64,000 nt of DNA from Polycladidibacter stylochi (GCF_001562055.1 NZ_LLWE01000027.1:62001-126000); one strand, 5' to 3'; shown: positions 10,377 through 18,715, counted from the first letter of the stretch. Translations and numbers: made by a program. Notes: a model not told the origin generated them from the letters alone.

Positions 10377-10502
10377 ATGTTCTCTCGCGCACACAACATG
10401 CCAGCTTATAAAGCGCCCAAGCAATTGGGGTGCATGGCTTGTGCAGCGTCCATGACAATGAAAACAACATTCACGACAACGACGACTAAGACCACCGTTT
10501 AA
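10377..10502 (+). CDS. Threonine-rich leader peptide of asd (candidate attenuator)
   Basis: A 41-codon ORF ends 107 bases before asd. Its last 16 residues, MTMKTTFTTTTTKTTV, hold 10 threonines, five of them consecutive, spelled with ACA/ACG/ACT/ACC. AAGGA at 10361-10365 could serve the ATG at 10377; translation could also begin at the internal ATG at 10452 or 10458. Threonine is a product of the pathway that Asd feeds, so ribosome stalling at these codons would report charged tRNA-Thr, as ThrL does in enteric bacteria. The following RNA has mutually exclusive stems. Function is inferred; the composition is directly visible. Confidence 0.7.
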   Translation: MFSRAHNMPAYKAPKQLGCMACAASMTMKTTFTTTTTKTTV

Positions 10503-10509
10503 GGTGCCT

Positions 10510-10600
10510 CTCTTTCCCGCGCGTCTCCCCGGGATGGAGGGCGCTAAAGAGTGAACCGGGTGCCGCAGCCTCCGGGGAACTTACGGGGGAGACGAAGAGG
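10510..10600 (+). promoter_or_regulatory. Competing RNA stems between leader peptide and asd
   Basis: Two stems that share bases can form. The proximal hairpin pairs CTCTTT (10510-10515) with AAAGAG (10546-10551), GCGC with GCGC (10519-10522 / 10541-10544) and CTCC with GGAG (10525-10528 / 10536-10539). The long-range stem pairs CGTCTCCCC (10522-10530) with GGGGAGACG (10586-10594), ending directly before the asd ribosome site AAGAGG (10595-10600). No U-run follows, so control of asd translation is likelier than termination. Confidence 0.5.
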
Positions 10601-10609
10601 ACATAACCG

Positions 10610-11641
10610 ATGGGTTTTAAGGTTGCTATTGCAGGGGCTACCGGTAACGTGGGCCGGGAGATGCTGGATATTCTTGCCGAGCGCGGGTTTCCGGCTGATG
10701 AAGTTGTGCCGCTGGCCTCGCGCCGCTCGCAAGGGCTGGATATTTCTTACGGCGACAAGACACTTAAAGTGCAAGCGCTGGAAAACTATGACTTTTCCGA
10801 TACCGATATTTGTTTGATGTCTGCTGGCGGTTCCATTGCCAAAGAATGGGCACCCAAAATCGGTAAGCAGGGCTGTGTGGTCATCGATAACTCCTCCGCA
10901 TGGCGTTATGATGCCGAGGTGCCGCTGATTGTGCCGGAAGTAAACCCGGACGATATTGCCGATTTCACCAAGAAAAACATTATCGCCAACCCGAACTGCT
11001 CGACAGCCCAGCTGGTTGTGGCCCTTAAGCCGATTCACGAAGCAGCCGGTATCAAGCGTATTGTTGTCTCCACTTACCAGTCGGTTTCCGGCGGTGGTAA
11101 AGAAGCCATGGAAGAGCTTTTTGACCAGACCCGTGCGGTGTTCGTCAACGATCCGATTGAGCCGAAAAAGTTCACCAAGCGTATTGCCTTTAACGTAATC
11201 CCGCACATCGATGTGTTTATGGAAGACGGCTACACCAAAGAAGAATGGAAGGTGCTGGCTGAAACCAAAAAAATGCTAGACCCAACAATTAAGGTAAGCT
11301 GTACCGCTGTACGTGTACCGGTATTTGTGGGTCATGCGGAAAGCGTGAACATTGAGATGGAAAACCCGCTGAGCGCCGAAGAAACCCGCGATTTGCTGCG
11401 CGAAGCGCCCGGTTGCCTTGTGGTTGATAAGCACGAAGACGGCGGTTACGTCACCCCTTACGAGTGTGCCGGTGAAGATGCCACCTACATCTCGCGGATT
11501 CGCGAAGATGCGACCGTTGAAAACGGTTTGAACCTGTGGGTGGTTTCCGACAATCTGCGCAAGGGAGCTGCCCTGAACACCGTTCAGATTGCCGAATTGC
11601 TGGTGAATGGCAAACACATTACGCCAAAATCTGCGGCGTAA
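10610..11641 (+). CDS. asd: Aspartate-semialdehyde dehydrogenase
   Basis: 343 residues. It reduces aspartyl phosphate to aspartate semialdehyde, the branch point to lysine/diaminopimelate, methionine and threonine. N-terminal NADP-binding VAIAGATGNVG, SAGGSIAKEW, and catalytic Cys130 in ANPNCSTAQL are present. It starts at ATG 10610 with AGAGG 9 bases upstream, and is preceded by the threonine-rich leader described separately. It is monocistronic: a strong hairpin terminator follows within 40 bases. Confidence 0.97.
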   Translation: MGFKVAIAGATGNVGREMLDILAERGFPADEVVPLASRRSQGLDISYGDKTLKVQALENYDFSDTDICLMSAGGSIAKEWAPKIGKQGCVVIDNSSAWRYDAEVPLIVPEVNPDDIADFTKKNIIANPNCSTAQLVVALKPIHEAAGIKRIVVSTYQSVSGGGKEAMEELFDQTRAVFVNDPIEPKKFTKRIAFNVIPHIDVFMEDGYTKEEWKVLAETKKMLDPTIKVSCTAVRVPVFVGHAESVNIEMENPLSAEETRDLLREAPGCLVVDKHEDGGYVTPYECAGEDATYISRIREDATVENGLNLWVVSDNLRKGAALNTVQIAELLVNGKHITPKSAA

Positions 11642-11652
11642 CCAAGATTTGA

Positions 11653-11677
11653 GCGCGGGGAAGCCCCCGCGCCTTTT
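11653..11677 (+). terminator. Terminator of asd
   Basis: Perfect 8-bp stem GCGCGGGG / CCCCGCGC with a 4-base loop, followed by CTTTT, starting 12 bases after the asd stop. Confidence 0.85.
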
Positions 11678-11698
11678 GGGGCGCACCAATGGGCAGCC

Positions 11699-12007
11699 TT
11701 AAGTAATGCTCAAATTCAGCTTACGGCCAACAGCCTGTGCTGCGCGGCTTAGCGTTGAGAGGGTAACACTTGTATTATTGGGATCGAGTAGGCGGTCAAG
11801 TTGGGAGCGACTCGTTTGCAAGCGCTCAGCCATAGCAGATTTTGTGATGTTTTGCTTCGCCATTGCTTGCTCTAGCTCGAAAGCGATAACCCGCTTTATT
11901 GCAACCTCACGAGCTTCTTCCAATAGATTTTCTTCTTGCAAAAAATCATCAAAACTTGAGCCAAGATGAGCAGATTCGACAGTTTTGTTTTGTTGGTTAT
12001 GGGTCAT
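11699..12007 (-). CDS. higA: XRE-type antitoxin (HigA-like)
   Basis: 102 residues. The C-terminal half is a helix-turn-helix (KSAMAERLQTSRSQLDRLLD) followed by a LSTLSRAAQAVGRKLNL tail typical of HigA partners of Gp49-type toxins. It should neutralise the upstream toxin and repress the shared promoter. It starts one base after the toxin stop, so the two are translated together, with the toxin gene first as in higBA. Confidence 0.85.
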   Translation of the reverse strand: MTHNQQNKTVESAHLGSSFDDFLQEENLLEEAREVAIKRVIAFELEQAMAKQNITKSAMAERLQTSRSQLDRLLDPNNTSVTLSTLSRAAQAVGRKLNLSIT

Positions 12008-12008
12008 A

Positions 12009-12353
12009 TCAAAGCTCTTTCATTCTTTTCACTGCGGTTTCTATTTCCTTTTGTGGCGTTTTTTCGCTTTTCTTTTCAAACCCATGTAACAGCACGAGAT
12101 AGCTGTCATAAATACAAAAGAAAACGCGTGCGATGCGTCCCCCCTCCAAATGGCAACGAATTTCCCATAGACCTTTATGTCCTTTAATCGCACGACATAA
12201 CGGCATTCCTAATGGCCACCCATATTCCGCCGTTTTAATATCCATACCAATGGCTTTACGGTCTCTTACATCCAGACTTAATAACCAGTCACGGACAGGT
12301 TCCCTAGCATTTGCTGTTTTGTAAAACCTAGCAGAGAGTTTTTTATGGCTCAT
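12009..12353 (-). CDS. higB: RelE/HigB-type toxin, phage Gp49-like family
   Basis: 114 residues matching the Gp49-like (PF05973) RelE-superfamily toxins: the pattern PVRDWLLSLD, LWEIRCHLEGGRIARVFFCI, VLLHGFEKKSEKTP, then a C-terminal KRMKEL. Such toxins are ribosome-dependent mRNA endonucleases. The Lys-rich C-terminal KKSEKTPQKEIETA segment is the usual signature. It is first gene of the pair; a palindromic operator lies 10 bases upstream of the start. Confidence 0.87.
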   Translation of the reverse strand: MSHKKLSARFYKTANAREPVRDWLLSLDVRDRKAIGMDIKTAEYGWPLGMPLCRAIKGHKGLWEIRCHLEGGRIARVFFCIYDSYLVLLHGFEKKSEKTPQKEIETAVKRMKEL

Positions 12354-12362
12354 GGTCGACTT

Positions 12363-12378
12363 GTACCATTATTGGTAC
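12363..12378. promoter_or_regulatory. Operator palindrome of the higBA pair
   Basis: Perfect inverted repeat GTACCA-TTAT-TGGTAC, just upstream of the toxin start. The position and symmetry suit autoregulation by the HigA dimer. Confidence 0.6.
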
Positions 12379-12502
12379 TATTGAGCAAGTAAGGTTACGA
12401 CTCTATAAATAGGCAGCATTTACGTTTATTTTCTAAAGGCTTAAATAGCATGACATCATTATGATTATGTAGAAGACTTAAGATTAATTCTCGGAGATGG
12501 CC

Positions 12503-12901
12503 ATGAAAATTTACATAACCAATGTTTTTGTCGAGGATCAGGCGCAGGCGCTTGAATTTTACCATAACAAACTCGGGTTTATAGTGAAGGACGATATTCC
12601 CATGGGGGTGGACCGCTGGTTGACCGTTGTGGCAAAAGACCAGCCCGACGGACCGCAGCTTTTGCTGGAACCAAGCTCCCACCCTGCCGTAAAACCCTAC
12701 AAAAGCGCTTTAAAAGCGGATGGCCTGCCCGCAGCCTCTTTTCAGGTTGAAAATCTGGATAAGGAATACACCCGCCTTAACGGCCTAGGTGTTGAATTTA
12801 CCCAACAACCGACCGATTTTGGTAATGTCCGTATTGCTGTGCTGGATGATACCTGCGGGAATCTGGTCCAGCTTGTTGAAATGAAAACAGGCCGTTCATG
12901 A
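12503..12901 (+). CDS. VOC-superfamily (glyoxalase/bleomycin-resistance-like) protein
   Basis: 132 residues from ATG 12503; this start is chosen because CGGAG at 12492-12496 is spaced 6 bases from it but abuts the in-frame ATG at 12497. Two beta-alpha-beta-beta-beta modules are visible: ALEFYHNKLGFIVKDD in the first, and DDTCGNLVQLVEM as the typical last strand. Members bind a metal and act as glyoxalases, dioxygenases or drug-binding proteins; the substrate is unknown here. Monocistronic. Confidence 0.85.
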   Translation: MKIYITNVFVEDQAQALEFYHNKLGFIVKDDIPMGVDRWLTVVAKDQPDGPQLLLEPSSHPAVKPYKSALKADGLPAASFQVENLDKEYTRLNGLGVEFTQQPTDFGNVRIAVLDDTCGNLVQLVEMKTGRS

Positions 12902-13188
12902 AGTCAGTAGCTTATTGTTCATCCAATATTTTCACGGGTTTATCATCGTGATTTTTGATGGCAGCTGCACTCACATAGATACCTTATTGTATCTGATTGG
13001 AGCTGGTCACTGCCCCTTGAGAGAGCCAAGTGGTTACCGCGTAAGATTAGAGTATTGTCTTGATGGATTTTGTTTAATCGAATAAAATAATTGAATTGCT
13101 ATTGATATTCATCGCTAGACTGTAAATAATAACAGAGTGCGGAGCGGGTAAACCTAATTTATTTTAAGTAATATAGGGTTCACGCCAT

Positions 13189-15894
13189 ATGTTGAATAGA
13201 AAATCGAATGCCGATAAAAGCTATTGGTATACATCTCCCATCGAAACTATTTTAGATGATTTGTATTCTTCTAAAAACGGGCTTCATCAAGCTGATATCG
13301 AACAAAGGCTTGAAGAATTCGGGCCAAATAGTTTGCCTAAAGCATCCCAAAAGAGTTCGTTTCTGCGATTTTTACTGCAATTCAATAATGTTTTAATTTA
13401 TGTGTTGTTGGCTTCAGCCCTTGTCACCAGTTTAATCGGACACTGGATAGACACCAGCGTTATCATGGCGGTGGTTCTTGCCAATGCTGTTATTGGTTAC
13501 TTGCAGGAGGGCAAAGCAGAAAAAGCCATGAATGCGATTCGTAATATGTTGGCGCCACTTGCCAACGTGTTACGCAATGGTGTTCGCGTTCGCGTTAAAA
13601 GTGAAGACATTGTTATTGGTGATGTGCTGTTGCTAGAAGCTGGCGATAAAGTACCAGCTGACGTGCGCTTGTTTTCTGCTCACGGTCTTGCGGTTCAAGA
13701 AGCGATTTTGACAGGTGAGTCTGTACCTATAGATAAAAACACCGCGCCCGTACATGAAGCGGCCTCTATTGGTGAGCGAACTTGTATGACTTACTCGGGT
13801 ACGATGGTTGTGGCAGGCCAAGGGCGCGGCGTCGTTACCGCTACTGGCGGCGATACGGAAATAGGCCGTATTAGCGGACTATTAGCTGAAGTTGAAAAGC
13901 TGGAAACACCGCTGACGACGCAAATGGCCGTTTTTGCCAAATGGCTTACACTATTTATTCTTGGTGTGGCTGCCCTGCTCCTTTTAGGGGGCTATTTTTA
14001 TTTGGGCTATGAATTCAAGGAGATTTTTCTCGCTGTCGTTGGTTTGTCCGTGGCGGCAATACCAGAGGGCCTTCCGGCAATTATGACAATCACGTTGGCT
14101 GTCGGTGTGCAAGCAATGGCACGTAATAGTGCAATTGTGCGTCATTTACCAGCTATTGAAACCATTGGCTCGGTCTCTGTTATCTGTAGCGATAAAACCG
14201 GCACATTAACACGTAATGAAATGATGGTGGCTAGTGTGCTTACTAGCGGGCATTTATTTCAGGTGGAGGGGCAGGGCTACCTGCCGGAAGGTGCTATCAA
14301 GCTGAATGGCCGCGAGATTGTGCATGAGCAACATGGGACGCTGAGTGTGCTCGCCTGTGCGGCGCAACAGTGCAATGACGCTGAATTACGGCTAAGCTCT
14401 GATAATTGGCAGGTAGAGGGCGACCCCATGGAAGGGGCTTTACTCGCCTTTTCGGGAAAAGTTGCTGGTTCCACGGGCTGGTCTGCAGAAGGCTGGGAGC
14501 GTATGGACGCTTTACCGTTTGATAGCCGGCATCGCTACATGGCTGTTCTTGCCAAAAATAAGGAACGCTCTGTCATTTTTGTAAAGGGTGCGCCTGAGCA
14601 AATACTGGCCATGTGTCACAATCAATTTGCTAATGAAAGTATGAGCGCACCTTTAGACGAGGCTTATTGGGAAGAGCAGGCAGAAGAAATTGCGGCCCGT
14701 GGACAGCGGGTGCTGGCTTTTGCCATGGCGTTTGTTCCCAATGAGTTGGAGCAACTCAAACATGCCGATATAGATGGAAAAATAACGATATTGGGCATGG
14801 TGGGGATGATTGATCCGCCGCGTGAAGAAGCATATGCGGGGGTGCGTGAGTGCCGAGAAGCTGGCATTGCGGTTAAAATGATTACCGGCGACCATGCAAA
14901 GACAGCAGCCGCCATTGGGGCGCAGATTGGGCTTGAAAATGCCGGGTATGTTTTGAAAGGTGCGGACCTTGAGAAAATGGATGACAGCCAACTGCGAAGC
15001 GCAGTTTTAAAATGCAATATTTTTGCCCGCACGAGTCCCGAGCAAAAGCTAAGAATAGTTATGGCTTTACAATCGAATAATATGATTGTTGCCATGACAG
15101 GGGACGGGGTGAATGATGCGCCTGCTTTAAAACGCGCCGATGCCGGCATTGCTATGGGGTTAAATGGCTCTGAGGCGGCGAAAGAAGCTGCCGAACTTGT
15201 GTTGGCGGATGATAACTTTGCATCCATTGTGGCGGCTGTTCGTGAGGGGCGAACCGTTTATGATAACCTCAAAAAGGTTATCAGCTGGACGCTACCCACC
15301 AATGCGGGTGAGGCAATGACAATAATTGTTGCACTTGTTCTTGGCATGACATTGCCGATTACTCCGGTGCAAATTCTTTGGGTGAATATGATTACTGCTG
15401 TGACTTTGGGCGTGGCGTTAGCTTTTGAGCCAACGGAAGCCAACAGCATGCGAAGACCACCACGAAAACAAGATGCCCCCTTGCTTGATGGGGCACTGCT
15501 TTGGCATATTACACTTGTTTCCAGCCTGTTACTGGCCGGTGTTTTCGGTATTTACCAGTATGCTTTAGCAGAAGGGCATTCGTTAGAACTGGCGCGAACA
15601 CTTGCCATGAATACATTGGTTATTATGGAAATGTTCCACTTGTTCTTTATTCGAAATATCTTCAACCGCTCATGGAGCTGGCAGCACCTAAAAGGCACGA
15701 AAGTCCTTTGGTCGGTAATTTTGATCATCACGATTGCACAGATTCTAGTGACGTACCTGCCACCATTACAGTCTTTATTTGCGACCCAAGACATACCGCT
15801 TGAATTGGGGCTAATAATACTGGGCATAGGTATTGCTTTGCTGGTTATTATTGAAATAGAGAAGCAATTACGCCACATGTTGTTGGGTAAATAA
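13189..15894 (+). CDS. Cation-transporting P-type ATPase (type II, Ca2+/H+-like)
   Basis: 901 residues. The N-terminal cation_ATPase_N segment (SPIETILDDL...) is followed by actuator motif TGES (about 179), PEGLPA in M4 (about 296), the phosphorylation site CSDKTGTLT with Asp335, and MTGDGVNDAPAL in the P domain. A C-terminal six-helix cation_ATPase_C region follows. PEGLPAIMTITLAVG with the long C-terminal membrane domain points to the PMR1/SERCA-like or PMA-like type II group; ion specificity is not certain. No heavy-metal-binding domain is present, unlike the copper ATPase at the right end. Inner membrane. No strong ribosome site precedes the ATG. Confidence 0.9.
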   Translation: MLNRKSNADKSYWYTSPIETILDDLYSSKNGLHQADIEQRLEEFGPNSLPKASQKSSFLRFLLQFNNVLIYVLLASALVTSLIGHWIDTSVIMAVVLANAVIGYLQEGKAEKAMNAIRNMLAPLANVLRNGVRVRVKSEDIVIGDVLLLEAGDKVPADVRLFSAHGLAVQEAILTGESVPIDKNTAPVHEAASIGERTCMTYSGTMVVAGQGRGVVTATGGDTEIGRISGLLAEVEKLETPLTTQMAVFAKWLTLFILGVAALLLLGGYFYLGYEFKEIFLAVVGLSVAAIPEGLPAIMTITLAVGVQAMARNSAIVRHLPAIETIGSVSVICSDKTGTLTRNEMMVASVLTSGHLFQVEGQGYLPEGAIKLNGREIVHEQHGTLSVLACAAQQCNDAELRLSSDNWQVEGDPMEGALLAFSGKVAGSTGWSAEGWERMDALPFDSRHRYMAVLAKNKERSVIFVKGAPEQILAMCHNQFANESMSAPLDEAYWEEQAEEIAARGQRVLAFAMAFVPNELEQLKHADIDGKITILGMVGMIDPPREEAYAGVRECREAGIAVKMITGDHAKTAAAIGAQIGLENAGYVLKGADLEKMDDSQLRSAVLKCNIFARTSPEQKLRIVMALQSNNMIVAMTGDGVNDAPALKRADAGIAMGLNGSEAAKEAAELVLADDNFASIVAAVREGRTVYDNLKKVISWTLPTNAGEAMTIIVALVLGMTLPITPVQILWVNMITAVTLGVALAFEPTEANSMRRPPRKQDAPLLDGALLWHITLVSSLLLAGVFGIYQYALAEGHSLELARTLAMNTLVIMEMFHLFFIRNIFNRSWSWQHLKGTKVLWSVILIITIAQILVTYLPPLQSLFATQDIPLELGLIILGIGIALLVIIEIEKQLRHMLLGK

Positions 15895-15930
15895 AGCATA
15901 ATGCGCAACTGGTAAGTTATTGGCTGGTTT

Positions 15931-15966
15931 GGTGAAAAGGGAGCTCTTGCCCCCTTCACCTCTTTT
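15931..15966 (+). terminator. Terminator of the P-type ATPase gene
   Basis: Hairpin GGTGAA..GGG with CCC..TTCACC (two-base bulge), followed by TCTTTTTC, in the short convergent gap between the ATPase and the leftward flavoprotein gene. Confidence 0.7.
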
Positions 15967-15984
15967 TCTGGCATACAAATGAAG

Positions 15985-17139
15985 CTATTGGGCTGCAAAT
16001 GGATTGTGGTAGATATTTTGAGGACCAAGATTGGTCGCCAAGCGCTCGCCACAAAGCGCCATAGTGATATCCATTTCATTTTCCAAGATTTTTAAAGCAG
16101 TTGTCACGCCTGCTTTGCCACCGGCTCCCAGACCATATAGGAAGGGCCGGCCGATATATGTGCCTTTGGCTCCCAAACAAACTGCTTTTAAAATATCTTG
16201 GCCGCTGCGTATGCCGCCATCAATGTGCACTTCTACCTGGTCGCCAACGGCATCGACAATCTCTCCCAAGACTTCGATAGAGGAAGGGGCGCCATCCAGT
16301 TGGCGGCCGCCATGGTTGGAAACAATTATGGCATCGGCTCCGGCTTGCGCGGCAATTTTAGCGTCTTCTACATCTAAAATTCCCTTTAGGATTACAGGTC
16401 CGCCCCACATTTTCTTGATTTCTTCAACAGCTGACCAGTCTAGTTTGGGGTCAAACTGTTCGGCTGTCCATGAAGAAAGTGAGGATAGGTCGGAGACACC
16501 CTTCGCGTGGCCAACTATGTTACCAAAGCTTTGGTGTTTGGTTTGTAACATTTGCAAGCACCACAAAGGGCGCGTTGCCATTTGCCAAATGTGTTTGGGG
16601 GTAAACTTGGGCGGAGCAGACAAGCCGTTACGTAAATCTTTGTGGCGTTGCCCCAGTATTTGCAAATCAAGCGTGATGACAAGCGCTGAGCACTTGGCGG
16701 CTTTGGCCCGCTCGATGAGATTCTTGAGGAACTCCTTATCGCGCATGACATAAAGCTGAAACCAGAACGGCTTGGTTGTTTTGGCCGCTACAGCTTCGAT
16801 GGAACATATGCTCATGGTTGATAGGGTAAAGGGTACGCCGAATTCTTCGGCGGCTTGTGCAGCCAGAATTTCACCATTCGCGTGCTGCATGCCAGTAAGG
16901 CCTGTGGGCGCAAGTGCAACAGGCATGCTAACGCTTTGGCCTACCATTTTTGTGGCCAGCGAGCGGTTGGTCATGTCGACTGCAATACGCTGACGTAATT
17001 TGATTTTGCTAAAGTCGTGCTCGTTTGCACGATATGTACTCTCTGTCCATGAGCCCGAATCAGCGTAGTCAAAGAACATCTTGGGCACACGTTTTTGTGC
17101 CTTCTTTTTTAAATCATTAATGACGAGTGTGGGTGACAT
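15985..17139 (-). CDS. lldD: FMN-dependent alpha-hydroxy-acid dehydrogenase (L-lactate dehydrogenase type)
   Basis: 384 residues, full length for the family. An N-terminal KMFFDYADSGSWTESTYRAN segment leads into the TIM barrel; PVALAPTGLTGM and the C-terminal VSNHGGRQLD (catalytic His, substrate Arg) and HIDGGIRSGQDILKAV (FMN phosphate) are intact. The insertion around residues 170-215 is of the LldD/glycolate-oxidase kind. L-lactate is the most likely substrate; mandelate or glycolate-like acids are alternatives. Membrane-associated and feeding electrons to quinone in known LldD. It stands alone. Confidence 0.88.
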   Translation of the reverse strand: MSPTLVINDLKKKAQKRVPKMFFDYADSGSWTESTYRANEHDFSKIKLRQRIAVDMTNRSLATKMVGQSVSMPVALAPTGLTGMQHANGEILAAQAAEEFGVPFTLSTMSICSIEAVAAKTTKPFWFQLYVMRDKEFLKNLIERAKAAKCSALVITLDLQILGQRHKDLRNGLSAPPKFTPKHIWQMATRPLWCLQMLQTKHQSFGNIVGHAKGVSDLSSLSSWTAEQFDPKLDWSAVEEIKKMWGGPVILKGILDVEDAKIAAQAGADAIIVSNHGGRQLDGAPSSIEVLGEIVDAVGDQVEVHIDGGIRSGQDILKAVCLGAKGTYIGRPFLYGLGAGGKAGVTTALKILENEMDITMALCGERLATNLGPQNIYHNPFAAQ

Positions 17140-17472
17140 AAAACCTCCCGTTATTTATGTACCCGTTCATTCAAAGTGAGGGAAAGTGATTATGTCAATC
17201 ATAAATCCTATATATATCAGTAGGATGCCTAGGTATATCTAGGTTATATGAAGGTATATCAGAATTTTGCGAGGTAATTATACTAAAGTTTTATGATTTG
17301 TACTTTGATGCGGGCTGTAATTACTTGCAGGTTTGAATAGTCCTGTGAAGTATATTAGGTAAGATTGGCTGGTCCTAATAAGAGTCGTTTTGTTTGGCTA
17401 TTTGTTGGGAAGGGCCGTAACTGCTCGCTGTCAGGCTAAGTCGAGATTTCTATAGTTTATAAGGTAGAAGAA
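17140..17472. other. Intergenic region between lldD and the island
   Basis: AT-rich and without a credible ORF. Near the lldD start it has short repeats of GGTATATC and the inverted repeat CCTAG-GTATAT-CTAGG (17227-17242), a possible operator. The right edge is the island's attachment repeat. Confidence 0.4.
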
Positions 17473-17488
17473 TTGGTGACCCCGACAG
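17473..17488. repeat. attachment-site repeat, far end of the island
   Basis: TTGGTGACCCCGACAG, identical to 27892-27907, where it forms the 3' end (with CCA) of tRNA-Arg(CCU). Flanking bases differ on both sides, so the shared core is 16 bp. This is the pattern left by integrase-mediated insertion into a tRNA 3' end. Confidence 0.85.
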
Positions 17489-17659
17489 TCACTAAGCCAA
17501 CTATTAATTGGTATATAAAACAATAATATGTGTAAAAGTGTTATCGATTTACCCCTCACTATACCCCACAAAATCAGCTTCAATATTTTGTTTTCTTCCT
17601 CACTTCTACAAAGTAAGTGGTTAAACTGGTAAGATTGACAACTATTAGAAGTTCATACT

Positions 17660-17809
17660 ATGTTCTTTTTAGCTGGCATAAATGCTGGTGAGTGCGTCAC
17701 ACAAAGACGTGCGGGGATTAGGAACCCCTTCCAACCAAAAGGCGTTTCCACCACGCCACGTTTCCCTGTGAGCGTGGTTTTCTATGGTCGGGCGAATGAG
17801 AGCACGTAA
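17660..17809 (+). CDS. Ash/Icd-like phage peptide, possibly truncated
   Basis: 49 residues (ATG 17660, TAA 17807-17809). The pattern FFLAGINAGECVTQRRAGIR, then NPFQPKGV, then RFPVSVVFYGRANEST, matches the Ash / 'host cell division inhibitor Icd-like' family of P4-type phages and islands. Reading on in the same frame past the TAA gives VRRFLLGGSS and a second stop, which resembles the usual continuation of that family. The TAA may therefore be a nonsense mutation, or the reading frame may be conserved mainly because it overlaps a structured RNA. Weak ribosome site. Confidence 0.55.
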   Translation: MFFLAGINAGECVTQRRAGIRNPFQPKGVSTTPRFPVSVVFYGRANEST

Positions 17810-17880
17810 GTGCGCCGCTTCCTTTTGGGCGGTAGTTCCTAATCTTGTTTTGCCCGATCACCAAAGATTAGGAACCTTTG
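17713..17880 (+). ncRNA. C4-like antisense RNA region
   Basis: GATTAGGAACC occurs at 17716-17726 and again at 17866-17876, while its complement GTTCCTAATC lies between them at 17835-17844. GGTCGGGC (17787-17794) can also pair with GCCCGATC (17852-17859). The second copy of GATTAGGAACC lies in the leader of the next gene, about 38 bases before its start. This geometry (RNA segments complementary to a downstream leader, inside an Ash-type ORF) is that of the phage P4/P1 C4 immunity RNA. Ends and promoter are not determined. Confidence 0.45.
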
Positions 17881-17913
17881 TTGTCGGGTTTTCAAATCAA
17901 AAGGAAACAGACC

Positions 17914-18237
17914 ATGCTTTTTATCAATCGATTTGATCTAAGCTCTAAGGAACTTGCTGATTTGTATGAATGCCTCAACTCCTTGGCCCATCATGCTGAA
18001 GCTCTAAGTGATTCACCTCGTGCACGAATTTACCGAAATACAGTTTTTCAAGAATTTAACGGGGTTGGGAGTTATTTGGATGGGCTTAGCGAACTTCTTT
18101 TTGATGAAATGGAAAAGCTTGCGAAAGTTGCAGAGGCTCCGAAACGCTGGTCATCTGAAAATAAAACGGAGTTAAGGCGATTGTCTATGCTCAAGGCGCT
18201 AATTGAAGGCAGGTACGAAGAATTTTCTGCTGCTTAG
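17914..18237 (+). CDS. Small helical protein of unknown function, downstream of C4-like RNA
   Basis: 107 residues from ATG 17914, chosen because AAAAGGAAA sits 4-11 bases upstream; a TTG start at 17878 would lie inside the pairing region. The protein is mostly helical and charged (SSKELADLYECLNSLAHHAE, then ELLFDEMEKLAKVAE). No family is recognised. Its leader is complementary to the upstream RNA, so it occupies the place of the target gene in C4 systems. Confidence 0.6.
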   Translation: MLFINRFDLSSKELADLYECLNSLAHHAEALSDSPRARIYRNTVFQEFNGVGSYLDGLSELLFDEMEKLAKVAEAPKRWSSENKTELRRLSMLKALIEGRYEEFSAA

Positions 18238-18715
18238 CGCTTTTGGACGTATATTAGCCCTGCTATAGAAGCGGGGCTTCCGCTTGAAAATGAGCTTTCA
18301 CCCTACGCCTTGCCACAACAGAGAAATCATAAGCTATTGTTCTCCCCAGGTGCTATCGTATGAGCTTCTTGATGAGCTATCCTGTTGAATTTCGCAGCCG
18401 CGTAATCATGGAGGTCTATTAGGATGGCTTTAGAAGACTAATTAACCCTTTTTTGCCCGAATGGTGTTTGAGTTACAATATAACATATTGTAATTATTGT
18501 ACTACTTTCATTTGATTTTTTGGAAACTAAGCAAGCAAAAATGTGTTTTTGTGGCTTGAAACTTGTCAAAATGTGGGCCTCGCGACCGTAAGTCTTCTGA
18601 CATCACACAAAAGGTACCTAAATCGGGGGGTAACCCGTCGGTTTGCCTCTTGCTATTAGTGTATTCAAAGAATCTCTGAAAAGATGAGGCAATGAACATG
18701 GATGGGAGCATATAA
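18238..18715. other. Gene-poor gap in the island
   Basis: 478 bases. A hairpin AAGCGG-GGCTT-CCGCTT lies at 18269-18285, about 30 bases after the preceding stop; it could end that transcript but has no T-run. A transposase-like remnant (18372-18422) follows. The remainder is AT-rich without a supported gene. Confidence 0.4.
18372..18422 (+). pseudogene. Remnant of a transposase N-terminus (IS630-like)
   Basis: ATG at 18372 reads MSYPVEFRSRVIMEVY then TAG, with DGF following in frame. The start resembles the MSY..EFR..V..........DG N-terminus of IS630-type transposases, whose helix-turn-helix would come next. Only about 20 codons remain and no inverted repeats are seen. Confidence 0.3.

Noticed and set aside
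10544-11206. 220-codon open frame antisense to asd
   Set aside because: Shadow of the asd coding sequence; no ribosome site and no recognisable protein.
14664-15227. 187-codon frame antisense to the P-type ATPase
   Set aside because: Shadow of the ATPase, whose catalytic motifs are intact.
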